Source of the DNA: Euzebyales bacterium
GTDB lineage: Bacteria; Actinomycetota; Nitriliruptoria; Euzebyales; JAHELV01
Reading direction: 5' to 3'
Length of the DNA stretch: 34,816 bases
NCBI GenBank assembly: GCA_035461305.1
Contig: DATHVN010000182.1
Location: 1-34,816 of the forward strand
Shown: piece after piece, positions 26,101-31,957 of the stretch
How positions within the stretch are numbered: the stretch's first letter is position 1
Layout of the letters: each line of letters begins with the position of its first letter
Position numbers and translations under genes: made by a program
The notes under the pieces: model-generated
The model's input: the letters and a program-made list of their open reading frames with translations, nothing else
Database searches by the model: none
What the model was told of the DNA's origin: nothing

Positions 26101-26706
26101 GGTGCGTGGTGGACCGGTGATCTCGGCCCGCATGAACCGGCCGAGGGGTCGCTGGACGACATCTGGGCGCCGCACGACACCACGGTGTTCCCCGCCGATG
26201 ACCGGCCAGCGCCTGGCGCAACCGACGGCACCCCGGCGCCCGGTGGGACCGAGGACACGCGGCCGCCTGCCGCGACCGATGACGATCCGCTGATCGAGCC
26301 GGCTCCGCTCGACGACGATCCGCTGGTCGAGCCGGCTCCGCTCGACGACGATCGACCAGCGGCCGTGACGGAGGCGGAGGACGACCCGCGCGACGCCGCA
26401 CCTGTCCTCGAGGTACGTCGGCGGGCCTCGCGGCGGGAAGGCGCCGCCGGCGGCCCTGCCAACGGCCGGGCGCTGCTGCGCACGGAACGAACACCGGCCG
26501 CAGATGACGCGGCGCCGTCGGAGCCTTCGCCCTCTCGGGCGACGACGAACGCCGAGGTGACCGACGAGCATGGTGTCACGCTCACGGCCGCCGAGCACGA
26601 GGCGCGGGCCACACGGGACCGCCTGTCGCGCTTCCAGCGCGCGGTGCAGGAGGGTCGATCACAGACACGGAGTCGGCACAACGGGGGAGAGCATCACGAT
26701 GCGTAA
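23137..26706 (+). CDS. cvnA: Conservon CvnA: dCache sensor with HAMP, kinase-like ATPase and long acidic tail
   Basis: About 1189 residues from ATG 23137 (GTG 23125 is an alternative; neither has a strong site). Helix 1 lies at about 32-58 and helix 2 at about 378-400, enclosing a 320-residue extracytoplasmic region with dCache-like sequence (TERNGFTVGSSS, GEPWWSTAWDDGFFIGPV). HAMP follows, then VARMFVSLGRRNQNLLSRQ, FRLDHLATRMRRNAESLLVL, the N-box ELIENATQFSPPDTPV (about 597) and DDGVGMS (about 629). From about 700 to the end is a low-complexity Asp/Glu/Pro/Ala tail including two 33-bp repeats. It heads the four-gene conservon, overlapping cvnB by 8 bases. Such proteins relay a membrane signal to the roadblock/GTPase pair. 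Confidence 0.9.
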   Translation: MARRPASSTRDRSRPTARGRSTPARQSLQSRILSRVLVISIAPMLFIGMIALVSLVGLSRSAEQDVAASREELRQDVVGPAVRRDAAGVAREVERLLAERVADVVELSVSPLLVSAAGEAATDVGDALVATPITELEQQYAGSRRLAGGSDAERHLRAIAKRQAVFRQLLFTERNGFTVGSSSNPEHLSNSGEPWWSTAWDDGFFIGPVERLGTDAYGLTVAARIGEQGTDEHAGVVKAIINVRVLQRTTDRIARDSGSDVTLLTGEGELLAETVSDHDASRLLNPEIELDAERAETVERALGSNEPGVALTESSVAGFAPVSTVDGRLRRLLQRFDNLDQDPISWIAVVERPIDAAFAPLARLSDVSDGLSATARTFAIIVVVALLLSLIAAFLVSTRLAQRIVGPLRSLGATARNIADHQLPVLVHRAQRPGAGRDTDLPVLPAVELRTNDEIEDVADAFNIVSSTAADLAADQARSRRNVARMFVSLGRRNQNLLSRQLEFIDRLERDTSDPDLLDDLFRLDHLATRMRRNAESLLVLAGEEPARRWSEPVSLTSVVRGAISEVEDYRRVTLDGVDEAQLAGAAVADVTHLLAELIENATQFSPPDTPVDVVGRRVVDGYALAVVDDGVGMSVEQLEDANRRIDASPMVDRVPSSFLGLFVVGRLAARHRIRVRLGESTTEGVTAKVLLPTALIDPPVPTGVAGNRGPALEAGALPDDAAEGAAAHDVTAAESDADGVGIDVADDTATERTHVSASVVRERRPAFDQTAPPIPGRGGRTWSSEERTSSRAPFDHIEMRGLTDDEVDLRDAETEPDVGPAESDDRSSTVDEHGPDDGAAAGPPDEAVDLGLDLREPSEVRDDRPDTATQEPGEPWSGDRAFDDLAYTGEARYPPVGDSAPTDVEVAEDAFGAEPVAGSAIGADRAEVGDVVAGDVVAEPVARDRAAATDGPGDLETEVVSDEPDDVETAGEPVTTDRRDQPTADDVGAWWTGDLGPHEPAEGSLDDIWAPHDTTVFPADDRPAPGATDGTPAPGGTEDTRPPAATDDDPLIEPAPLDDDPLVEPAPLDDDRPAAVTEAEDDPRDAAPVLEVRRRASRREGAAGGPANGRALLRTERTPAADDAAPSEPSPSRATTNAEVTDEHGVTLTAAEHEARATRDRLSRFQRAVQEGRSQTRSRHNGGEHHDA
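26281..26346 (+). repeat. Two 33-bp tandem repeats inside the cvnA tail
   Basis: GACGATCCGCTGATCGAGCC at 26281 and GACGATCCGCTGGTCGAGCC at 26314 begin two 33-bp units differing at one base, encoding DDPLIEPAPLD and DDPLVEPAPLD. A third start (GACGAT) follows. Indicates recent in-frame expansion of the disordered tail. Confidence 0.85.
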
Positions 26707-27121
26707 GCTGAGTGGCAGCGCACGCAACTTCAACTGGTTGCTGTCAAACTTCGTCCGCGACGTCGCCGGGGTGCGCGAGGCGATCGCTGTCAGCTCGGAC
26801 GGGTTTCTGCTCGCCGGATCGGCGGGAAGGGAACGGGACGGCGTCGAGCAGTTCGCGGCGATCGTGTCCGGCCTGACCAGCCTGACCAATGGCGCCGGGA
26901 GCCTGCTGGACTGCGGCGACGTCGATCAGGTGATCGTCGAGATGCGCGAGGGCGTGCTGTTCATCTCGTCGATCAGCGACGGCAGCACCCTCGCGGTCCT
27001 CGCCGACAAGGACTGCGACATGGGCCTGGTCGGCTACGAGATGACGTTGCTCCTCGACCGGGTCGGCACGACGCTGACGCCCGCGCTCATCAGCGAGCTG
27101 AAGAACGCGCTCACCGTATGA
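26699..27121 (+). CDS. cvnB: Conservon CvnB: roadblock/LC7 domain protein
   Basis: 140 residues from ATG 26699, which overlaps the cvnA stop by 8 bases, with GGGGGAG upstream. Roadblock/LC7 pattern: NFNWLLSNFVRDVAGVREAI, AVSSDGFLLAGS, EQFAAIVSGLTSLT and VIVEMREGVLFISSISDGST. These small alpha/beta proteins act as MglB-like partners and GTPase-activating proteins for the small GTPase, here CvnD two genes downstream. Its stop overlaps cvnC as ATGA. Confidence 0.95.
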   Translation: MRKLSGSARNFNWLLSNFVRDVAGVREAIAVSSDGFLLAGSAGRERDGVEQFAAIVSGLTSLTNGAGSLLDCGDVDQVIVEMREGVLFISSISDGSTLAVLADKDCDMGLVGYEMTLLLDRVGTTLTPALISELKNALTV

Positions 27122-27471
27122 ACGGCCGTCCGCACGCCGAGGACCACGGGCGCCTCGTGCCGCCCTACATCGTGACTGGCGGACGCACCCGCTCGTCGGC
27201 TGACGACCTCGCGTTGGAGACCCTGGTGACGACGACAGCGGAGGGCATCGCGGGCGCCGACCGCCACGTGTTCGAGCAGCGGCGCATCCTCATGACCTGC
27301 CGCGACCCGATGTCGATCGCAGAGGTCGCCGCCGAGCTCGAGGTGCCGGCCGGCGTCGCCCGCGTGCTGATCGGTGACCTGGTGTCCGATGGCCTGCTGC
27401 GCGTCACCGGACCGACCGATATGAACGAACAGCTCATCAGGAGGCTGATCGATGCCGTCCGCTCCCTCTGA
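27118..27471 (+). CDS. cvnC: Conservon CvnC: DUF742 protein
   Basis: 117 residues. DUF742 is recognised by RLVPPYIVTGGRTRSS near the N-terminus and by the winged-helix-like C-terminal half (MSIAEVAAELEVPAGVARVL, GDLVSDGLLRV). Translationally coupled to cvnB (ATGA) and overlapping cvnD by 20 bases. DUF742 proteins interact with the other conservon members; a DNA-binding role is suggested by the helix-turn-helix-like region but not established. Confidence 0.95.
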   Translation: MNGRPHAEDHGRLVPPYIVTGGRTRSSADDLALETLVTTTAEGIAGADRHVFEQRRILMTCRDPMSIAEVAAELEVPAGVARVLIGDLVSDGLLRVTGPTDMNEQLIRRLIDAVRSL

Positions 27472-28093
27472 GGGTCCCGCATCGGCCACGCAGCCGAAGT
27501 CGGTCAAGATCATCGTGTCCGGCGGCTTCGGCGTCGGCAAGACCACGTTCGTGGGGGCGGTGTCGGAGATCGTCCCGTTGCGGACCGAGGCCGCCATGAC
27601 ATCCGCCAGCGTCGACATCGACGACGCCGCGTGGCTGCCCGACAAGACGACGACCACGGTCGCGATGGACTTCGGTCGGATCACCTTCGACGACGCGTTG
27701 CGCCTGTACCTGTTCGGAACACCGGGGCAGGACCGGTTCGGGTTCATGTGGGACGACCTGGTGCGGGGCGCGCTCGGGGCGGTCGTGCTCGTCGACACGC
27801 GCCGGCTCGACCACTGCTACACCTCGATCGACTACTACGAGTCGCGTGACATCCCGTTCGTCGTCGCGGTCAATCAGTTCGACGACGCGCCTGTCCATCA
27901 CCGCGACGACATCCGGTACGCGCTGAACGTCGGCGACGACGTGCCGATGCTGCGCTGCGACGCCCGCGACCGCGAGTCTGTCAAGGAGGTGCTGGTCGCC
28001 CTGCTCGAGACCGTCCTGCTCGCCGTGCAGCGGCAGCGGGCCGAGGGGAACGACGTCAACAGCCAGGCCTCGGTCGCCGCGGCACAGGGCTGA
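27452..28093 (+). CDS. cvnD: Conservon CvnD: small GTPase
   Basis: 213 residues from ATG 27452 inside the end of cvnC. G1 P-loop GGFGVGKTT at residues 24-32, G3 FGTPGQDRF, and G4 NQFD (specificity toward guanine) are all present; the MTSASVDIDD and TTTTVAMDFG segments fill the switch region. It is the molecular switch of the conservon, analogous to MglA with CvnB as MglB. The C-terminal tail (EGNDVNSQASVAAAQG) is not lipidated. No cytochrome P450 (cvnE) follows; instead the next gene converges from the other strand with a 9-base gap. Confidence 0.95.
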   Translation: MPSAPSEGPASATQPKSVKIIVSGGFGVGKTTFVGAVSEIVPLRTEAAMTSASVDIDDAAWLPDKTTTTVAMDFGRITFDDALRLYLFGTPGQDRFGFMWDDLVRGALGAVVLVDTRRLDHCYTSIDYYESRDIPFVVAVNQFDDAPVHHRDDIRYALNVGDDVPMLRCDARDRESVKEVLVALLETVLLAVQRQRAEGNDVNSQASVAAAQG

Positions 28094-28102
28094 CCTCCGG
28101 CG

Positions 28103-29560
28103 TCAGCGGCGGGCAGCGTTCGCCCGCGGCGGCTCACCCAGGTCGGCGTCGTCCTCGACGGCGGCGAGCCCCCGGGGCGCGGCCACGCAGGCGACGCCCA
28201 GCAGCGTGCACGCGCCGATCGCCCACAGCGTCATACGCTGCGCTCCGGCGATGGTCGAGGAGGTCCCGAGCACGACCACCACCAGCAGCACCGTCGCGGT
28301 CACGATGACGGCCCAGATGGCAACTGGCAGTCCGAGCACCCACCTGCGCAGCGGCGCCGCGTCGTCGTGCTGCTGCGGGTCCGTGTGCGCGCGCCAGGCG
28401 GCGAACCCGGCGGCGGCGAAGGCACCGCCGACGAGCGCGGGCAGCATCACGGTCGCGACCTTGGCGTGCGCGGCGAGCATGTCGGCCGCGACGGCCTGCT
28501 CGGTCTGCGTCTGTGACAGGAACTGGTTCACCACGAGCAGGACGACCACCTGGAACACGCAGAGCATGCCGATGAACAGCAGCGTGAACTGGGCCACCGC
28601 CGTCCAGGTGCCCGCCTCGCGCAGAGCGGCGCGCCACGCGGGCGCGTCCGACGTGTCCCGGCTGTCGGTGGCTGTGGTCGACGCCGCGTCGGCCGGCGCC
28701 TGCGCTGCCGTCGGACCGTCGTCGCGGGCCGATGCCCGCGGGGTCCCGCCGTGGGCCGTGCGCGGTGCCGCCGTCGCGCCGGCTGCGTCCGTCGACGCCT
28801 CGGTGGACACGTCGGGTGACGGACCGCGGTCCATCGGGACGGTCGGGATGTTGGCGAACCGGTCGGTGATCGGGCCCGCGTCGTCCAGCGACGCCGCCGC
28901 GGGAGACGGCTCGTCGGCTCGTGCCTGTGGACCCGTCGTGGCGGGCGGCGCTCCAGCGGCCTCGGCGGCGTCGGGCGCGCGCGCCCGGACGACGTCCTGG
29001 TCGTCCGCCGGCGGGGCCTCGGCGTCGAGGCGGTCCGTGTCGCCCATCGGTTCGACCGGGTGGGCGGTCGGGGCCTGGTCCGTGGACCCGGCCGCGGCGT
29101 CGTCCGTGACGTCGTCGGCGCCGGTGGGAGCCAGATCGTCGACCGCGCCCGCCTGGAGCCGGTCGGGCGCGGCGGAGGCGTCGGACGGGATGCGGGTGTC
29201 CGGCGGGGACTGGAACGCCTCGATCAGCGACGCCGCCACTGACGACGGCTCCGTTCGATGCGGCCGGTCGGGTTCGTCGCTGCCGGGTTCGTCGCCACCG
29301 GGTTCGATCTCACGCAGGACGACCTGCTCGCGTCCGTCGTCGTCCCGGCGTGGACCGCGGGGGCGCCTCGAGGTCGTCGCGCCGGCCTGGTCCTCCGGTG
29401 GGTGACCGGCATCGCCGGCGCTCATGACGCGAGCCTGCTGGAGCATGCCAGCGAGCACGCTGTCGCCTGCGACGTCCCCTGACTCCAGCCCGGCGCGGCA
29501 CGAGGCGCAGACACGGGTGCCCGCCCGTGTGTCCCAGCCGCACACTTCACACGCCTGCAT
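28103..29560 (-). CDS. Zinc-ribbon, disordered-linker, four-helix membrane protein of unknown function
   Basis: 485 residues from ATG 29560 (GTG 29566 possible). The N-terminus is a compact zinc ribbon: Cys4, Cys7, Cys18 and Cys21 in CEVCGWDTRAGTRVCASC. Residues about 30-335 are a low-complexity Asp/Ala/Pro/Thr linker similar in composition to the cvnA tail. The last 150 residues contain four hydrophobic helices (VAQFTLLFIGMLCVFQVVVL; MLPALVGGAFAAAGFAAW; VAIWAVIVTATVLLVVVVLG; LWAIGACTLLGVACVA). I do not recognise the family. It ends 9 bases from the cvnD stop on the opposite strand. A membrane scaffold or zinc-dependent adaptor is conceivable but unsupported. Confidence 0.8.
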   Translation of the reverse strand: MQACEVCGWDTRAGTRVCASCRAGLESGDVAGDSVLAGMLQQARVMSAGDAGHPPEDQAGATTSRRPRGPRRDDDGREQVVLREIEPGGDEPGSDEPDRPHRTEPSSVAASLIEAFQSPPDTRIPSDASAAPDRLQAGAVDDLAPTGADDVTDDAAAGSTDQAPTAHPVEPMGDTDRLDAEAPPADDQDVVRARAPDAAEAAGAPPATTGPQARADEPSPAAASLDDAGPITDRFANIPTVPMDRGPSPDVSTEASTDAAGATAAPRTAHGGTPRASARDDGPTAAQAPADAASTTATDSRDTSDAPAWRAALREAGTWTAVAQFTLLFIGMLCVFQVVVLLVVNQFLSQTQTEQAVAADMLAAHAKVATVMLPALVGGAFAAAGFAAWRAHTDPQQHDDAAPLRRWVLGLPVAIWAVIVTATVLLVVVVLGTSSTIAGAQRMTLWAIGACTLLGVACVAAPRGLAAVEDDADLGEPPRANAARR

Positions 29561-29676
29561 GTCCACCGTTCCTACTGGATCGCAACCACGATGGCCGAAG
29601 ACAGCGGTGGCCGTACTGTACCGGAGGCCGGGTGGGGCGCCGAATCCGCGGGTGCCATCGAACGGACGGCGCCTCC

Positions 29677-30054
29677 CTACCAGTGCAGCACAGCGTCGGC
29701 CGTGCGCAGCAGCTCGGACTGCTCCGCGGCGTCGGCGATGGTGACGCCGGAGATGAGCGCGTCGGCGTCGAGGCCCTGGTGGGCGGCGCTCACGGCGTCG
29801 ACGTAGACGAGGACGCCGGACTCGAGGAGGCCCCGCAGATCGCGCGCACACCGGGCGTTGGGCAGCGGCACGCCGGCGAGGCGCGCCTCCGGCACGGCGC
29901 CGCTCGCCGCCGCGTACTCGATCGCGACGCCGCGGAGCAGCACCGTCAGATCGACGTCCTCCGCGACGGCGTAGACGTTGGCCTCGAGCACCGGATCGTG
30001 GGGCGACATCGCGGCCGGCGCCGCGGTCAGGATGCTCACGACACGACGCGCCAC
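29677..30054 (-). CDS. DsrF/TusC-like protein with the usual cysteine replaced by Asp
   Basis: 125 residues from GTG 30054, chosen for GGAGGAGG six bases upstream; it overlaps the previous gene by 19 bases. The fold pattern follows DsrF/TusC: VVSILTAAP at the start, EDVDLTVLLRGVAIEYA, LLESGVLVYVDAVSAAHQGL and a C-terminal AELL-like helix ending TADAVLHW. In typical family members the VYV segment is followed by Cys; here residue 86 is Asp. The only cysteine is Cys69 (NARCARDL), elsewhere in the fold. It is the last of three consecutive DsrE-superfamily genes. Sulfur carriage at the normal position is therefore impossible. Confidence 0.75.
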   Translation of the reverse strand: MARRVVSILTAAPAAMSPHDPVLEANVYAVAEDVDLTVLLRGVAIEYAAASGAVPEARLAGVPLPNARCARDLRGLLESGVLVYVDAVSAAHQGLDADALISGVTIADAAEQSELLRTADAVLHW

Positions 30055-30395
30055 GGCTGACCTCCTCCCGGTGCGAGCACCACGTCGGCCTCCCGCACGA
30101 AACGCCACAGGTCCGCGTCGTCACCCGCGACCACGCCGTCGACCATGCGGCGTCCTCCAGCGGCCCCTGCCTCGACGACCCAGTCGAGCGTGGCACCGTG
30201 CACACCGCGGTGCAGCAGGGCGCGAACGGCGTCCGCGATGGGGCCGGAATCCAGCGCCAGGTCGACCGCAGTGCCGTGGGCGAACACCATGACCCGGTGC
30301 TCCGCCGCCAGGAGCCGGTCTGCCAGCTGCAGGGCGGTCGCCGCGGCCGACGAGCTGGTCGCCGACGACAGCACCACGGTGACGGCGCGGCTCAC
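30036..30395 (-). CDS. DsrE/TusD-like protein lacking cysteine
   Basis: 119 residues from GTG 30395, which overlaps the previous stop as GTGA; GTG 30398 and 30401 are also in frame. The DsrE pattern is visible: VTVVLSSATSSSAAATALQL, ADRLLAAEHRVMVFAHGTAV, LHRGVHGATLDWVVEAGAAG, then an acidic loop and READVVLAPGGG. In DsrE/TusD the strand after the third helix carries the persulfide-forming Cys (near residue 78); here that stretch is DWVVEAGAAG and the whole protein contains no cysteine. Middle gene of the three-gene set, overlapping both neighbours. Confidence 0.72.
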   Translation of the reverse strand: MSRAVTVVLSSATSSSAAATALQLADRLLAAEHRVMVFAHGTAVDLALDSGPIADAVRALLHRGVHGATLDWVVEAGAAGGRRMVDGVVAGDDADLWRFVREADVVLAPGGGQPWRVVS

Positions 30396-30697
30396 CACCA
30401 CTGCGCCCGCGTCTCGGGGTCGCCAAGCAGCGTGACGACGGCATCCAGATCGACCAGCTCCACACCCACGGCTCGTGGCTCGACGGCGCGCTCGGTCACA
30501 GCGTCGGTGTGTGCCCAGATCCGCACACCTGCGTCGCGGGCCGCCGCGAGGTCGTCGGCCGCGTCGTGGGTGGGCCGGAGGACCGTGGTGGCGGCGTCAA
30601 GCAGCACGATGGTCACGTCCGCACCTGCCGTGGCCCACCCGGTACCCAGCGCGAGCGCCTCCTCCGGTTGTTGCGACGTCAACAGCGCATGGGTCAT
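30392..30697 (-). CDS. DsrH/TusB-like protein lacking cysteine
   Basis: 101 residues from ATG 30697 (GGGAGG nine bases upstream). Short Rossmann-like pattern: HALLTSQQPEEALAL, ADVTIVLLDAATTVL, ARDAGVRIWAHTDAV and VELVDLDAVVTLL, ending in tandem tryptophans (QWW), a terminus reminiscent of DsrH/TusB. No cysteine anywhere. First of three overlapping DsrE-superfamily genes and 31 bases after the wHTH-TusA regulator. Assignment to DsrH rather than DsrE rests on size, order and C-terminus and is the least certain of the three. Confidence 0.65.
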   Translation of the reverse strand: MTHALLTSQQPEEALALGTGWATAGADVTIVLLDAATTVLRPTHDAADDLAAARDAGVRIWAHTDAVTERAVEPRAVGVELVDLDAVVTLLGDPETRAQWW

Positions 30698-30728
30698 GGT
30701 GCGTGCCCTCCCGCCACACGACACGAGA

Positions 30729-31796
30729 TCATGTCCGCCCCTTGCGGATGAGCAGCCGGATCGCCGGCCGTCCCTGGTCGTCGGTCGCGCGCTCGACCCC
30801 GATGAGCTCGTGGCCGGCGCGGTCGGCCCACCGTGCGAACGCGGCCGGGGAGCCCGGTCCGCCGGCCAGCACCTCCAGCACCGCGCCCGGGTCGAGCGCG
30901 GTGATCGCTCGCATGGCACGGACAACGCCGGTCTCGCGGGGTGCGCCGCGCGCATCGACGCGCCCACCCACCGTGACCAGCAGGCGGTTGCTCGCCGGCC
31001 CTGCCGGGGCGGGACGCACAGCCCAGCCTGGCGCTCGGTCGCCGTCGACGTCGGCGACCGGCGCAAGCTGCACCGGCCGCCACACGCGCGCGAAGGCACC
31101 CGTCAGCAACCCCCACTCCAGCGCGGCCGCCAGCCCACCCCGTACCGGACGGAGCGGGTCGATCAAGCCGCCCAGCCGGCTGAGCAGCGCCTCGCCGTCG
31201 TCGGCCTGGTGCACCTCGACGAGGTAGCCCTCGGACCGCAGGATCCTGCCGACGACGGCGGCCGCCTCCGGCAGCGACCCGCACGGCTCGTCGCTGCGGT
31301 CGGCCAGCCGGTTGCCCTCGCGGGCGGCCGCCTGGCGGACGACCTCAAGCCGCCCCCCGGTCTGCGGACCGTTGCCGTTGCCGCTGACGATCACCTCGCC
31401 CAGCAGGCGAAGCAGCGTCGTGGGTCCCTGGGTGGGTCGGACGATCGGGTCGACACGGATCTCGTCGGCACCGATCTCGGCACGTGCCAGGTAGACCTTC
31501 GCCGGACGCCCGCCGCCCGGGTGCTTGCGGCTGCTGACAACGACCAGCCCCGCGTCGGCGAGGGTCTCCAGGTGCGTCCGTGCCACGTTGGGGTGCAGAT
31601 CGAACGCCCCGGCGATGTCACGCACCGTCTGGCCCTCCCCGACGTGGCGCAGGTGCTCGTAGATGCTCGCCCGTGTGGTGCTGCGCAGCGCCCGCCGAGT
31701 GCTGACGTCCGCAGTGCGACGGACCCAGCGCTCGGACGGCGCGCCTGCGCCCGGGCCGTCGTCAGCCATGGCCGGGGGCGCGGCGGAGCACCGCAT
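30729..31796 (-). CDS. Winged-helix regulator fused to a cysteine-less TusA-like domain
   Basis: 355 residues from ATG 31796 (ATG 31769 is possible; no ribosome site at either). Residues about 35-105 are an ArsR-like winged helix: TTRASIYEHLRHVGEGQTVR, DIAGAFDLHPNVARTHLETL, with wing GGGRPAKVYLA. A middle region (about 115-275) of unknown fold includes SDEPCGSLPEAA. Residues 279-355 read as a TusA/SirA domain (VDARGAPRETGVVRAMRAI, DPGAVLEVLAGGPGSPAAF, RWADRAGHELIGVE, IRLLIRKG), but the CPxP motif that carries the sulfur is absent. It directly precedes three DsrE-superfamily genes, so it probably controls them, perhaps sensing a sulfur-relay state. Confidence 0.8.
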   Translation of the reverse strand: MRCSAAPPAMADDGPGAGAPSERWVRRTADVSTRRALRSTTRASIYEHLRHVGEGQTVRDIAGAFDLHPNVARTHLETLADAGLVVVSSRKHPGGGRPAKVYLARAEIGADEIRVDPIVRPTQGPTTLLRLLGEVIVSGNGNGPQTGGRLEVVRQAAAREGNRLADRSDEPCGSLPEAAAVVGRILRSEGYLVEVHQADDGEALLSRLGGLIDPLRPVRGGLAAALEWGLLTGAFARVWRPVQLAPVADVDGDRAPGWAVRPAPAGPASNRLLVTVGGRVDARGAPRETGVVRAMRAITALDPGAVLEVLAGGPGSPAAFARWADRAGHELIGVERATDDQGRPAIRLLIRKGRT

Positions 31797-31839
31797 CCGT
31801 CGGTCTGAGGATGTGCAGGCCCATCGATGGATGATGCGA

Positions 31840-31925
31840 GACCAACATAGCCCCGTTTCTACCGTATTGATCGCCAGATCAGCCTGGCGGGCGCTCGGTC
31901 CGGTAAATATGCACGGTAAACACTA
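31840..31925. promoter_or_regulatory. AT-richer control region upstream of the wHTH-TusA gene
   Basis: The 161-base gap 31797-31957 holds a local AT-rich patch. CGGTAAA occurs at 31901-31907 and 31914-31920 (13-bp spacing), and CCGTTTCTACCG at 31853-31864 gives CGGTAGA on the other strand. TATGTT (minus strand, 31849-31844) could be the -10 box. These may be autoregulatory sites. Confidence 0.4.
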
Positions 31926-31957
31926 GAGCCTTGGTCGAGTCGCGCGTCATCGTGCGG

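Noticed and set aside
31901-31925. Possible GlnR box near glnR
   Set aside because: The CGGTAAA copies repeat at 13 bp, whereas GlnR a/b sites are 11 bp apart with GTNAC and GAAAC cores; the match is poor.
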